A stretch of DNA of 64,000 bases from JAXGXJ01 sp963829545 (GCA_963829545.1 CAWHIX010000010.1:186001-250000); one strand, 5' to 3'. Shown: positions 1 through 10,766, counted from the first letter of the stretch. Notes: generated by a model not told the origin, from the sequence alone. Translations and numbers: made by a program.

Positions 1-1
1 G

Positions 2-199
2 GAGACGAGCGCCGCCGGCCCGCTGTGCTTCCTTGAGGGCGGCTACGTGCCTCGGATGATGGCCGCTTCGGTGGTCGCCACCCTGCGGGGCATGGAGGGC
101 GATGCGCCCGACTTCGAGCGCGCCGTCTCCGCATCCGAGCGAGGCGACGTGGAGGAGGCGATCGCCCAGTCACGTCCGTTCTGGAAGGGCGTCCTCTAG
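2..199 (+). CDS. Histone deacetylase-family protein, C-terminal end (partial)
   Basis: Only the last 65 codons are in the window, entering in frame at base 2 and stopping at TAG 197-199. The visible peptide contains FLEGGY followed by a helix with SVVATLRGMEG. This matches the C-terminal LEGGY...S...TL...G pattern of the class II histone deacetylase/AcuC/acetylpolyamine amidohydrolase fold, where the GGY tyrosine lies near the active site. These Zn-dependent enzymes remove acyl groups from lysines or polyamines. The catalytic His and Asp residues would lie upstream of the window, so substrate and activity cannot be judged. It is followed 86 nt later by the PilT-type ATPase, with no obvious functional link. 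Confidence 0.6.
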   Translation, partial: ETSAAGPLCFLEGGYVPRMMAASVVATLRGMEGDAPDFERAVSASERGDVEEAIAQSRPFWKGVL

Positions 200-285
200 C
201 ACAGGCCTGTCAAGTCCCGGGGACTTTCAGCCGAAGAAGGTCATAGCGACGTTCCTGCGCTTGTGCGCCCGGGCTGGAGGCCTCG

Positions 286-1374
286 ATGAGGACTATCGAC
301 GATCTATTGATGCACGTGGTGAAGGCGGGCGCCTCCGACCTTCATCTCAAGGCGGGCAGCCCGCCCATCATGCGGGTGAACGGCGAACTCACCGAGGTGG
401 ACCAGATCGTCTGCACCCCCGAAGATACCCGGGATTTCGCCGCCGCGCTCATGAGCGACAAGCAGATCCGGCGCTTCAGCGAGACCAACGAGATCGACTT
501 CGCCTACAGCATGCCCGATTGGGCGCGCTTCCGCGTGAACGTATACCGGCAGCGGGGCACGATCTCCATCGCTCTGCGACAGGTGGTCGGCCGGGTCCCC
601 GCCTTCGAGGAACTGAACCTGCCGCCCGTCGTGCAGAAGCTGGCCCTGGAGCCTCGGGGCATGGTCTTGGTGACGGGCAGCACCGGCTCCGGCAAGACCA
701 CCACGTTGGCGGCCATGATCGACTACATCAACCAGAACTGCCGCAAGCACATCGTGACCATCGAGGATCCCATCGAGATCCTCCACCGCGATCGGAAGAG
801 CATCATCAACCAGCGAGAGGTGGGGCTGGACACCGACGACTACAGCGCCGCGCTCAAATACGTGCTCAGACAGGACCCGGACATCATCTTCATCGGCGAG
901 ATGCGCGATCAGGAGACCGTGCGCACCGCGCTCACGGCGGCGCAGACCGGCCACTTCGTGCTCAGCACTCTGCACACCATCGACGTCACCGAGACGGTCA
1001 ACCGCATCATCGACTTCTTTCCCCTCTTTCAGCAGAAACAGGTACGCATCATGTTGGCGGGGACTCTGCGCGGCATACTCTCCCAGCGCCTGCTGGTGCG
1101 CGCCGACGGCGAGGGACGCATCCCCGCCGTGGAGGCCATGTACATGACCGGCCGTATCCGCGACATGATCCTCGATCCTTCCCAGACCCACAACATCTAC
1201 ACGGCGGTCAAAGAGGGGGACTTCTACGGGATGCAGACCTTCGATCAGAGTCTACTGGGTCTGTTCGAGGGGGGTTCGATCACCATGGCCGACGCCCTCG
1301 GTGCGGCCACCCATCCCCATGATTTCAAACTGATGGCCCAAGCCCGGGGCCACGAGGTATCCCTGCAAGATTAG
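286..1374 (+). CDS. pilT: PilT-type type IV pilus retraction ATPase
   Basis: A 362-residue secretion ATPase of the GspE/PilT superfamily, intact and of normal PilT length. The Walker A motif GSTGSGKTTT is at about residues 131-140 (Lys137). It is followed by the Asp box around TIEDPIEI, the Walker B region DIIFIGEMRD and the His box TLHTIDVTETVNRIIDFFP. RIRDMI near the C-terminus matches the position of the PilT-specific AIRNLIRE motif, which favours the retraction ATPase over the PilB extension ATPase. A GGAGG sits 5 nt before the ATG, which fixes the start. PilT forms a cytoplasmic hexamer that depolymerises type IV pili for twitching or DNA uptake. No other pilus gene is in the window. The 3' end overlaps the convergent membrane-protein gene by 4 nt. 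Confidence 0.9.
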   Translation: MRTIDDLLMHVVKAGASDLHLKAGSPPIMRVNGELTEVDQIVCTPEDTRDFAAALMSDKQIRRFSETNEIDFAYSMPDWARFRVNVYRQRGTISIALRQVVGRVPAFEELNLPPVVQKLALEPRGMVLVTGSTGSGKTTTLAAMIDYINQNCRKHIVTIEDPIEILHRDRKSIINQREVGLDTDDYSAALKYVLRQDPDIIFIGEMRDQETVRTALTAAQTGHFVLSTLHTIDVTETVNRIIDFFPLFQQKQVRIMLAGTLRGILSQRLLVRADGEGRIPAVEAMYMTGRIRDMILDPSQTHNIYTAVKEGDFYGMQTFDQSLLGLFEGGSITMADALGAATHPHDFKLMAQARGHEVSLQD

Positions 1375-1823
1375 CTCGACCGGCCCGGCCGGGAAGGACG
1401 ATCTCGTCGCTCGCGTGCCTGTCTCTTGCTGTGGGCCACCCGTAGGGATTCGGGACGAGCCTTCTCCGTCCCCCCGAAGCCTATGAGCCAGTTGATGGTG
1501 CCGGTCACCAACGATACGAGGGCCGCCGCCGCCAAGACCCAGGCGAAGCCCGTGGACGACATGGCTCCGGCCCAAACCAGAGCCTGCAGGATGAGGGCGT
1601 TGACGAGCACGGTGAGCACGGCTCCCGCGAGAGCGTAAAGCGGCTTGCTGCGCAGCCAATGAAGGGGTCGGACCAGACTGTTCAGGAATCCCAGCAGCAG
1701 GGCCGGGATGACCGCCGCCCACACACCCGCCAGGACGAAGCGTCCCCCGGCGACGGAGTCGACGAGGTAGAGCGCGAGGAAGACCGCCATCGCGTTGGCG
1801 ATGAAGCGCAGGGCGAGTTTCAT
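1371..1823 (-). CDS. Small four-helix membrane protein, phage-holin-IV-like family
   Basis: A 150-residue protein with four hydrophobic helices, at about residues 4-24, 28-52, 62-86 and 90-114, then a basic cytoplasmic-type tail rich in Arg/Lys. This architecture and the PALLLGFLNSLVRPL segment fit the 'phage holin family' (pfam04020-like) membrane proteins common on actinobacterial chromosomes. Their cellular role is not established, and the name does not imply a prophage. The ATG at 1823 overlaps the end of pafBC in an ATGA arrangement, so the two are probably translationally coupled and co-transcribed. No phage gene is nearby. Confidence 0.7.
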   Translation of the reverse strand: MKLALRFIANAMAVFLALYLVDSVAGGRFVLAGVWAAVIPALLLGFLNSLVRPLHWLRSKPLYALAGAVLTVLVNALILQALVWAGAMSSTGFAWVLAAAALVSLVTGTINWLIGFGGTEKARPESLRVAHSKRQARERRDRPSRPGRSS

Positions 1824-3937
1824 GCGCTGGGTCGCTCCTGGGTCAGATCGGGCGGTTCCTGCGCGTAGCGGGCGGCCAGGGAGGCGGCCAGTTCCCTGAT
1901 CCGCGCTCGGACCGTCTCGGGCGCGTCAAGCACGGCTCCGCCCAGAAAGCGCAGGACCTCCCGCGCCATCCAGCGCTCGTCGAGATAGGGGACGCGGGCG
2001 CTGAGCAGGCCGTCGCCAAGGCTCTCGAACTCCAGCCCTCGGTCCTCGAGGTAGGTGTGCCAGCGGGGCGCGAAGCGGATGGAGGCCCAGGAAGTGGCGC
2101 TGCCCGGCGAGAAGGCCATGCCGGACAAGCGCAGAGTCAGGTCGACGTCGGCGCGGGGCGCAAAAACGTCCTCGGTCGCGTAGGCGGCCCTGATCAGCTC
2201 TACCCGGAAAGTGCGCTGGGCGCCCGCCCTGAGGCAGTAGGCCTCGACGTACCATCCGTCACGGGAGCGGAACAGGAGATACGGTTCGATCGTCCGGGAA
2301 GCCAGTTCGCCCCGGGAGGGGGTGAAGTAGTCGATCGCCACCACCTTGCGGTGACGGATGCCGTCGTTGAGCACGGTCATGACGTCGTGCGCGGCGGGGA
2401 TCACATCGTCCACGAGCACGCGGGTGTCGGCAAAGTGTCCGCCGATCACCTGTTCGATCTTGTGACGTACCGAGGCCAGCGATTCGGCGCCTTCCAGCCC
2501 CAGGGCATCGCCGAGCAGGTCGATGGCCAGCAGGAGGGCGCGGGCCATGAGTGGCGAGAGGCGGGCGGGGTGCACGAAGGTGTCGGCCATGACGTCCCGG
2601 GTCACCTTGACCCCCTCGTCGTCGGCCTCGGTCCACAGGGCGTACGTGCCCCCACCGAAGTTCACGAGATTGAGGAGGGCCAGATCGGCCGTCACCTCGT
2701 CCCGGCTGAGACCGAGGTCGTCGTGAAGGGCTTGCCAGCTGACGGTCTCCGGCCGCTCTTCGGCCACCAGATACTGAAGGAGGCTGAGGGTGCGGGCCAG
2801 ATGCTCCGGTGCGATGGGATCGGATACCGCTGGAGGTGCGGCAGGGCGCTCTCGGCGGGGCTTGGACGGTCCGCCGCGGGACGCCTCACCGGCGGGGGGA
2901 GGGGCGTCCTCCGTGGTGCCGGGTGAGGCGCCTGGGCCTCCGTGTGCGGCGCGTACTTCCTCTATTCGGGCGCGGAGTCTGCTTCTCAACTCGGCCGGGC
3001 CGACCAGTTCTCCACAGCCCCCCAGTCCGACCACCCAAGATAGAAGGATCTCCTCGTCGACATAGGGGGCCTCGAAGAGCGTGCAGCCCTCTTGGTCCGT
3101 ACCCACGTTGCGCACGTGCGGCTCGAGGCGGGACGCCCACCAGGACAGATCCTCGTCGACCTTGATGAGGGCCGTGCCCTGGAGAGGCCCGATGAGCCAG
3201 GGCGGGCGGGCGCGGTAGAGCGCGGGGTCGTAGTCGGACGGGACGGTGAAGTCGCGGGCCTTCTCGGTGGTGAAGCGGACCACGCCTTCTATCTTTGCCA
3301 CCCGGAAGGTGCGCATGGCCTGGCGGGCGTGATCGAAGCCCACCGCGTACCAGCGACCCTGGATGAGGAATAGGCTGTAAGGGTCGAAGGTGCGCTGTTC
3401 GGTGATGCCTGATGTCGAGGGGTACGCGAAAGCGACCGTCTTGCCGCGGGTGGCCGCCTGCTCCAGCCGGGCGAGCTGCCTGCCGGCCGTGCGGGCATCC
3501 TCGTCCGCGGCAAGGGCCACCGGCAACTGCTCCAACTCGTCGCGCAGGGGGTCGGGCTGTCCCCGGGAGATGGCCGTGAGGGCCAGGCGCAGGGGACGCG
3601 CGTAGGCGAAGCGGCCGTCGAGAGTGGCCAGCGCCAGCGCCAAAGAATGGCGCTCGGCCAGAGTGAACTCGAGACTGGGAAGGCGGTAGTCCTCTTCGGG
3701 CAGGCAGTACATCTGGGCGTCCGCGTTCTCGGCTCCTCCCAGAGAGCGGACTTCGATGCCGATCTTCTCCAGATCGGCCCGGTCACCGTAGAACCTGCGG
3801 GCGAAGGTGTCGTCGCTCATGCCGTAATAGCCTTCCACCGACTCCCGGATCTCGCGGGCCGAGAAGGGCCTGGCCCGGCTGAGGAGGAAGGAGAGAAGGG
3901 ACAACTGGCGTATGAGCTTGTCCTCGTCGCGACTCAT
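1820..3937 (-). CDS. pafBC: PafB-PafC fused WYL-domain transcriptional regulator
   Basis: A 705-residue protein made of two similar halves. Each has an N-terminal helix-turn-helix (about residues 5-60 and 375-440) and a WYL domain (about 165-225 and 535-600; signature regions FLIQGRWYAVGFD and LFRSRDGWYVEAY), joined by a Pro/Ala/Arg-rich linker around residues 335-370. In mycobacteria PafB and PafC are separate proteins that together activate the RecA/LexA-independent DNA-damage regulon. A single fused chain is known in some actinobacteria. The gene is divergent from the AddB-like gene across 71 nt. That placement fits a damage-responsive regulator controlling a double-strand-break enzyme, but the control itself is inferred. 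The reading frame is intact and the start is ATG. Confidence 0.85.
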   Translation of the reverse strand: MSRDEDKLIRQLSLLSFLLSRARPFSAREIRESVEGYYGMSDDTFARRFYGDRADLEKIGIEVRSLGGAENADAQMYCLPEEDYRLPSLEFTLAERHSLALALATLDGRFAYARPLRLALTAISRGQPDPLRDELEQLPVALAADEDARTAGRQLARLEQAATRGKTVAFAYPSTSGITEQRTFDPYSLFLIQGRWYAVGFDHARQAMRTFRVAKIEGVVRFTTEKARDFTVPSDYDPALYRARPPWLIGPLQGTALIKVDEDLSWWASRLEPHVRNVGTDQEGCTLFEAPYVDEEILLSWVVGLGGCGELVGPAELRSRLRARIEEVRAAHGGPGASPGTTEDAPPPAGEASRGGPSKPRRERPAAPPAVSDPIAPEHLARTLSLLQYLVAEERPETVSWQALHDDLGLSRDEVTADLALLNLVNFGGGTYALWTEADDEGVKVTRDVMADTFVHPARLSPLMARALLLAIDLLGDALGLEGAESLASVRHKIEQVIGGHFADTRVLVDDVIPAAHDVMTVLNDGIRHRKVVAIDYFTPSRGELASRTIEPYLLFRSRDGWYVEAYCLRAGAQRTFRVELIRAAYATEDVFAPRADVDLTLRLSGMAFSPGSATSWASIRFAPRWHTYLEDRGLEFESLGDGLLSARVPYLDERWMAREVLRFLGGAVLDAPETVRARIRELAASLAARYAQEPPDLTQERPSA

Positions 3938-3994
3938 GTTCCTTAGACTAACCCAGAACGAGCACGAGGGTCGGCAGCCGTCCGGGCTCCGCTC

Positions 3995-4000
3995 TACAAT
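3995..4000 (+). promoter_or_regulatory. Candidate -10 element (TACAAT) of the addB-like gene
   Basis: TACAAT ends 8 nt before the GTG at 4009 and 11 nt before the ATG at 4012. Transcription starting 6-8 nt after this element would give a leaderless mRNA, which is common in actinobacteria, and no Shine-Dalgarno sequence is present. A weak GGTCGGCAG lies upstream near 3969-3977. It only loosely recalls the mycobacterial damage-promoter element recognised with PafBC, so I do not claim it as a site. Confidence 0.45.
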
Positions 4001-4008
4001 GACTACTT

Positions 4009-6979
4009 GTGATGGCCTATTCCGAACAGCAGCAGCCTCTCGTGGTGCCGGTCGGTGCCGGCGGCGCGCCGTACGCCGGTCTGGACTTGGTCCTGGGCCC
4101 CGCGAACTCGGGGAAGCTGGGCCGAGTCGTCGCCTGGTGGCAGCAGGCCCTGCCCTGGCGCCCGCTCATCGTGGTGCCCACCGCCGCTGTTGCGGAGGAG
4201 GTCACTCGGGAGTTGCTGCGACGGACGGACGCCTTTGTCGGACAGGCCCAGGCTCTCACCTTCGACGGGTTGGTGGGCGAGGTCCTCGGGGAGAAGCCGG
4301 TCTATGCCGGCGAGTTTCAGAGGGAGATCCTGATCGCGGGCATCCTGCGGGATGCACGCCTGTCCGCGCTCGACTCGGCGGTCCGCTTCCCGGGCCTGGT
4401 CACGGCTCTTGACTCGCTGCTGCTGCAAGTGGCAGAGAGCGGCAGGACGGCGGATGAACTCGACGATATCCTGGGTGAATGGGCCCGCCGGCAACCGGAG
4501 ACCGCCGCCCTGGCGGCGGATCTCAGACGGGTCTCGGATGCCTACGCCGCCGGCTGCGCCTCTACAGGGGCGGTCGACCGCCCCGCCGCGGTACGGGCGG
4601 CCTGCGAGCGCGCGGACGAGTGGTCGAGACCGGTGGCCTTCTACGGGTTCACGTCGTTCACTGCTGGACAGCGGCGGCTGATCGAGGGCATGGCCCGCCG
4701 GGTCCCGGTCCTGCTCTCGTTCGACCACGATCGCGGTCGGTCCGTCAACCTGGCCAGGCCCGCCGAGGTGGCTCGCTGGGAGCGTATCGCCGGGCACGTG
4801 GCAGAGCTTCCCCCGCAACCGCGGGCCTACTCGTGTCCCGCCATCGCCTTCCTAGAGCGTCGTCTCTTCGAGGTCGACGGAGATCTTGCACCTCCTGTGG
4901 CGGGAGCGGATGGGGTGCGCTTTCTTCTGGCCGCCGGGGAGCGCAACGAGGCCGAACTGGTCGCTCAGCATGTGGTCGCGCTCATCGACGAGGGCTTTGT
5001 GGCCGACGACATCGCCATCATCGTGCACGACATGAGTGGTCGCGGCCGGCTGATGGCGCAGGTGTTGGACTCCTGTGGGGTGCCCTATCGGCTCGATGCG
5101 GGTCTCATGCTGGCGGAGACCGGGCTGGGCCACGCTTTCCTCAACGCTCTCGGCGGGGTCGTGCGGTCGGATCCCGATACGCTGCTGGCCTATCTCGGCG
5201 GCCCCTACAGCGGTCTCACCTGGGACGAGTCGGCGGACCTGGAGTTGCGCTACCGGCGGGACGGGGCCGATGACTTTCAGGCGCTGGCCGCCATCGTGGA
5301 CGCGGAGGCACCTCAGGTGCTGGCGTCCATCCGGGGAGCTCTCGAGGGGGACGAGGGACTCTCCCTCGACCCGGCCGCTCTTCATCGACTCGCCTGCGAG
5401 ATGCTGGCTGCCGGCATGGAGGGTGAGGGAGCGTTCGACGGACGACTGGAGCAGGACGTCCGGGCTTTCGACGCCCTCCAGGGAGCGCTCTGCCGAGCTG
5501 GAGAGGATGTCGGGCGACGGGGCCCTGCCGTTCGGACTCGTCCCAGATACTGCTCTCGCATGCTTGGCCCGAGTGCGGGTGCGGCGCGATGGAGGATCGC
5601 CTGGGCGAGGCGTGTCTATCCTCACTCCCGCCCGAGCCCGGGCTCGCCGCTTTTCCGCCGTCTTCATCGTGGGTCTGGTCGAGGGGGAGTTCCCCGCCCG
5701 TACCGACCGTCCCTCTCTGCTCACTGAGGCGCAGAGGCGGGGATTGGAGGCGGTGGCGGGCGGCGGCCTTATGGCCGTACAGGAGGACGACGAGGAGGCC
5801 CTCTTCGTGAGCGCCGTCTCGCGGGCCTGGCAGGTCCTCTATCTCAGCGCCCGCGACTCCGACGAGGGAGGGGGCGAACTACTTCCTTCTCACTTCTGGA
5901 CGCAGGCCAAAGGACTGCTGGGAAGGGGTGCCGACGAGCACGAGAAACGCACCCTGAGCGATGTCGTCTTCGCCTTGGACAGCGCGCCCGCGCTCAGGCA
6001 CTACCTACGGGCCCGTGCTGCGGTAGGAGCCGGGGGTGGCGACTGCACTTGGCGGCGACCCCCCGCTTTCTTGCGCGACCGGGCCGTGCTCGCCGAGTTG
6101 GCGGCCGCTGACTGTTTCAGTCCCTCGGCTCTCGAGTCGTACTTGTCCTGTCCCTTCGCATGGTTCCTGCAAAGGGTGGTGGGTATCGAGGACTTTGCGC
6201 AAGAACTCGACGGTCGGATCGTGGGGAATCTCCTCCACTCGGCGCTCAGCCGAGTGTACCGGCGACTGCAGGCAGAGGGCCGGTCGCCGCTGCGTCAGGA
6301 AGATGTCGCCTGGGCTTTTGCACTCGGCGCCGCCGCAGTGGACGAGCTGGCGTCCCGCGGGGACTGCCCCGGCACCGCCGCGGAAAGACGAGTCGCCTCT
6401 TGGCGCGTCAAACAGCTGGTGCACAGCCTGCTTCTCATGGAGGCTGCCTTGGGTAGTCGTCTGGTCACCGTGGGTACCGAGGTCCAGGTGGGGGGCGACT
6501 GCGGGGTGGATATCGGCGGCCTGCGTGTGCGCGGCCGTGTCGATCGCATCGATGCCGACCCAACGGGCGGAGGCCTCTTCGTGATCGACTACAAGAGCGG
6601 AAAGGTGCCGTCATCCAAGCGCATCGGCACGGAGGAGGGTCTGCAGCTACCGCTATATCTCTTGGCCCTGGGGGCGGAGCGGACCGAAGGGACCATACTC
6701 GGCGGGGCCTATCTGTCTCCGAGCGAGCGGAAGCGGAGCGGCATCGTCCTCGAAGAGCAGGCCCACGTTCTGGGCTTGGCGAACAGCGACTTGGCGGCCT
6801 TCCGCCTTCTGTCCGGCGAGGATGCGGAGGAGCTGTACGAGTCGGTCCGGGCGACCGCGACGAGAGCGGCCGAGGCCATGCGTAGCGGCGTCATCGCCCC
6901 GTTTCCCGACCGCACCTGTCCGTCCTGGTGCGATTTGGGCAGCGCCTGTCGCGCCCGCCGGGGGAGGGCCGGTCTGTGA
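4009..6979 (+). CDS. addB: AddB-like helicase-nuclease subunit (frame broken near 5490)
   Basis: The large subunit of an AddAB/AdnAB-type enzyme that resects double-strand DNA ends for recombination. The N-terminus has a Walker A-like GPANSGKLG, which lacks the usual Thr after Lys. The C-terminus has a PD-(D/E)XK RecB-type nuclease with the DYKSGK core. A cysteine in YLSCPFAWF plus CPSWCDLGSAC (C-x3-C-x5-C) forms the four-Cys Fe-S pattern of AddB nucleases. The frame shifts once near 5490. Skipping one base (GCGCTC|T|GCCGAG) joins ...FDALQGAL to AELERMSGDG. The start is GTG 4009 or ATG 4012. A 28-nt gap separates it from the TTG start of the second subunit, so the two form an operon. AdnB is an alternative name. 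Confidence 0.78.
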
Positions 6980-7007
6980 GCCGGCTCGGCGCGGGGAGGA
7001 CAAGCTC

Positions 7008-10000
7008 TTGAGTTCCCTCGACCACATGAGGTTGTCCGAGGCACAGTCGCGGGCCGTCTTTGACGCGTCTCCGCGCGTGTTGGTGGCGGCGGGGGCCGGA
7101 AGCGGCAAGACCAGCCTGCTTGTCGCCTACTACGTGCACGCGCTCCTCGACGAGGGCGTCCCCGTCGAGAGCTTGGTCGCCGTCACCTTCACGCGAAAGG
7201 CCGCCGGCGAGCTGGCCGACCGCATCCGTCGCGACCTCCAAGGGAGGGGCCGTCACGATCTCGCCCGATCGCTCGATGCTGGCACCATAGGCACCATCCA
7301 TAGCCTTTGCCGGCGCATCCTCAGGCAGAATGCCCTCCAGGCCGGCGTGGACCCCGCCTTCGCCGTGCTCGAGGCCGACGCGGCCATGCTCCTCAAGCGC
7401 GAAGCGGCGGCGGAGGTGTGGGAGGAAGCCGTCCTCGAGGCAGATGACCCCGCCTTGGCCGTGTTGGCCGAGCACGAAAGGATGCTGCGCGCGGAGCTTG
7501 TGCCCCTGTACGATCGTCTGCGCGGCATCGGGCGCGAAGCGCCGCTTCTGAACCTCGACCCGCCCTGCCCTTCTGGCGCACTCTGGGACAGGCTGGAGGG
7601 CGTGCTGCAGTCCGCCATCGACACGGGACAGTCCTTGACCCGACGCACGCTCACCATGAACAACGCTCTGGGCAGGCTGAGTGAGTGCCTGGAATGGGCT
7701 GCGTCAGTCGATAGGGACCACCCGAGCGCGGATGAGCTTGCCCGAAGCAGCACGTTCTTCCCGGCGCGGGGCACTCCCCTGGAATGCCAGCTTCAGCCGG
7801 TGAGAGAGGCCTTGACCGCTTGCCGTCACGCTCTCGCCCGCACCCAACTGGTACCCTCTGGTCGAGGCGATGAACCGCTTGCTGGCCCGCTTCCACGAGC
7901 GCTACGAAGGGCTGAAACGACAGCGCGGAGTCCTCGATTTCGCCGACCTCGAGCTTCGTACCCATGCTCTGCTGGCTGGAGTCCGCTCCGAGTGCCGTCC
8001 CGTGTTCGGGGAGCGGTCGCGGGTGATGATCGACGAGTTCCAGGACACGAACGAACTCCAGTGCAGCATCCTGGAGAGCTTGGGTTCCGCCGGCGTACTG
8101 ATGGTCGGTGACGAACGCCAGAGCATCTATCGCTTCCGGGGGGCCGACGTGAAGGTCTTCACCCGCCGTCTGGACGGCGTCATGTCTCCTGGGACCACCG
8201 CTGACGAGCGTGAAGATGCGTGCCGTCTGCACACGCTCGATATCAACTACCGGAGCCGAGCGGAGGTGCTGGCCTTCATCAACCATCTCTTTGCTCAGGA
8301 GGACTTCTTCGGCCCCGACTTCGTTGCCCTCCAATGCGGGGCCGCACAACGCGACGACACCTCCGCAGGGGCAGCCTGTGGGAACCCGCCGGAGCCGAGC
8401 GCCGAGGGGGTCACCGAGCATTCCGTCGTGGAGGTGCTGGCCGTGGAGCGCGGAGAGGGGGAGGGGACGTCAGGGCCGAAGCCCCTCATCCAGCAGGCCG
8501 AGGCGCAGGCCTCGGCCTGGGCCGTGGAGCGACTGCTGCGCGATGAAGGCTGGGAGCCGAGGGATCTGGTCATCCTTTCGCCCGCGCTCACCTACGCCGA
8601 GCTCTACCGGGACGCGCTGCGGGCGCGAAACATCCCGGCCTACGTGGTCCGAGGCAAGGGCTACTACTCCCGGGAGGAGATCGCCGACGTCCGCTGCCTG
8701 CTCCAGGTCCTCGTGAACCCCCACGACGATCTGGCACTCGTGACGGTACTTCGTTCGCCGCTGGTGGGTCTGTCCGACGACGCTCTCTATCTGCTGGGCC
8801 GATCGGCTCGCAGAGAGGGGCGGGCTCTCTGTGGCAGACCGTGCGGCAGGGGCATCCCGCCGGGCTCCCCGCAGAAGACCGGCGCCTGCTCGACGAACTG
8901 GTGACGCGTTTGACCTCTCTCAGGCGGCGCGTAGGCCGTCCCGGCATGGGGTCTCTCATCGACGATGCCATGACCGACCTGGGCTACGACGTGCGCGTGC
9001 TCGCTTCCGATGAGGGTCTGCGCCGGTTTGCCAACATCCGCAAGCTGATGCGCCTGGCCGACGAATTCGAGGCTCTTCACGGACCGAATGTGGCTGCCTT
9101 CGTGGGGGTCCTGGCCAAGATGGAGGATGTGAGCGACCAGGAAGGGAGTGCCGCCACCCTGGCCGAGGAGGAGAACGTGGTCCGCGTCATGACCGTCCAT
9201 CAGGCCAAAGGGCTGGAGTTCCCGGTGGTGCTGCTGACCGGTCTTGGTTCCGACACGCTCGGCGGCGGCCACTCGAGTTTCGTGGTGGACAACGAAGGGC
9301 GCGCGGGGGTCTTTCTGAAGGGTTCCAGGCGCGAGACCTACGAAGAACACGACCTCTGCTGGGGTCCCGCCGTCGACATCGTCGAGGATGAGAAGGATAA
9401 GGACCACCGGGAGGACGTGCGCCTTCTCTACGTGGCCATGACTCGAGCGAAGGAGCGCCTTGTGCTCGTGGGCGCCAGTCCCGAGAAGGGTGAACTTGAC
9501 CGCTGCAGACTAGGCCGTATCATCGGCTCTCTCGGGCTGGGAGCGTTTCCTCCGCCGGGGGAGAACGTGACCCTGCCCGAGGTGCATGCGCGGGTGTACG
9601 GCCTCTCCTATGAGGCTGTGGCCGCCTCTCCCGTCGGACAAGCGCCGGCCGCAGCCGTCGACGCCCGACCACCGACCTCGACATTCGCACCTCCCGCGGC
9701 CCTCTTCGAGGACGAGGTGACTCGACGGTTCCTCAGTGTGGCCGCGCCGCCTATCCGTGTGCCGAGCCGACTCAGCTTCTCCGGCCTGTCCGTCTACCTC
9801 GATTGTCCCCGTCGCTTCTACCTTGAGCGCGTCCTCGGTTTACGACTGGATCTCGGTTCGGGTGGAGAACAGGCGGACGAGGGGGTGGGTGCCGGGGAGC
9901 GCGCGGAAGACCTGCTGGATGGGGCCGAAGCGGGGGGCGGTCGCGAGGTCGGTCTGCTCGTTCACGCGTTGCTCGAGCGCTCGGTACTTCACGGCCCGGT

Positions 10001-10595
10001 GCCGACCCTCGAGTCATTGCGAGCACGGGCGACCGAGTTGACCGGAGGGGTCCCAGCGGGCACCTCTGCCTGGCCGGCTGCGACCCCGGGCCTCGGCATC
10101 CGCCTGTCGCCGGCCCAGTTGGAGCGTGCCCTTAGCTTGACCCGCGCCTTCTGGTCGTCGCCGGTGGCGCAACGTGGTGGTCTGGAGGTCGCCCTCAAGG
10201 AGGCTCCCTTCTGCTTTCTCGACCAAGAGCTTCTCATCTCCGGGATCATGGACCTCGTCTGGGAGGAGGAGGGCAGGGTCTTCATAGTCGACTACAAGAC
10301 CAACTCCCTGAGCGGGCGTAGTCCGGGGGAGGCGGCCGCTTCGTACGGCCTGCAGGCGAGTCTCTACGCGCTCGCCGCGCTGCGCGCGGGGGCACGCGAG
10401 GTGCAGATGGACTTCATCTTCCTCGAGCGGGCGGAGGAGTCGGCCGGTCTCCGCTATAGACAGGACGATACTGCGCGCCTAGGGGAGAGCTTGGAGGAGA
10501 CACTCCGCCCGCTGCGCGCCGGTGAGTATCCTGCCCGGGAGGGCGCGGCCTGCGCCAGGTGCGCCTCGGCTCGGGTCTGCGGGCGGCTTAGCTGA
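7008..10595 (+). CDS. addA: AddA-like UvrD-family helicase-nuclease subunit (two frame breaks)
   Basis: A superfamily 1A helicase with Walker A AAGAGSGKTSLL, motif Ia VTFTRKAAGEL, motif II IDEFQDTN, motif III GDERQSIYRFRGA, motif V VMTVHQAKGLEFP and motif VI LLYVAMTRAKERL. A C-terminal RecB-type nuclease (FIVDYKTNSL) follows. The end also carries a four-Cys set: one Cys in YLDCPRRFYL and CARCASARVC (C-x2-C-x5-C). TTG 7008 is chosen because GGGGAGGA lies 7 nt upstream; ATG 7026 is the alternative. The frame needs one base skipped near 7851 and one base supplied (or two skipped) near 8830. It acts with the preceding subunit in end resection. The length fits AddA/AdnA. Confidence 0.8.
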
Positions 10596-10679
10596 TGGCC
10601 GTCCGGAGCCATGGCCCTCGGTCGGTCGATGGTATACAATAAGCGGCCGTTGTGACTGGGTAAGGTACGCGGTCACAGA

Positions 10680-10753
10680 CGGGGTGTAGCGCAGCCTGGT
10701 AGCGCGCATCGTTCGGGACGATGAGGTCCCGGGTTCAAATCCCGGCACCCCGA
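10680..10753 (+). tRNA. tRNA-Pro (anticodon CGG)
   Basis: A complete 74-nt cloverleaf. The acceptor CGGGGTG pairs with CACCCCG, the anticodon stem is CATCG/CGATG around loop TTCGGGA (anticodon CGG), and the T-arm contains GGTTCAAAT. The discriminator is A and CCA is not encoded in full. A -10-like TATACAAT lies about 40 nt upstream, near 10632-10639. A rho-independent terminator follows 14 nt later. Confidence 0.96.
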
Positions 10754-10766
10754 CCTACATGAAGAG

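Noticed and set aside
304..1191. A 295-codon minus-strand frame opposite pilT
   Set aside because: It is a shadow of the PilT gene with no recognisable motif; PilT motifs and the ribosome-binding site are on the plus strand.
1371..1823. Prophage signal from the holin-family protein
   Set aside because: No other phage gene, integrase or attachment site is nearby. This protein family is a normal chromosomal membrane protein in actinobacteria.
4852..5724. A 290-codon minus-strand frame opposite the addB frame break
   Set aside because: It is a shadow frame. The plus strand carries the AddB family sequence on both sides of the break.
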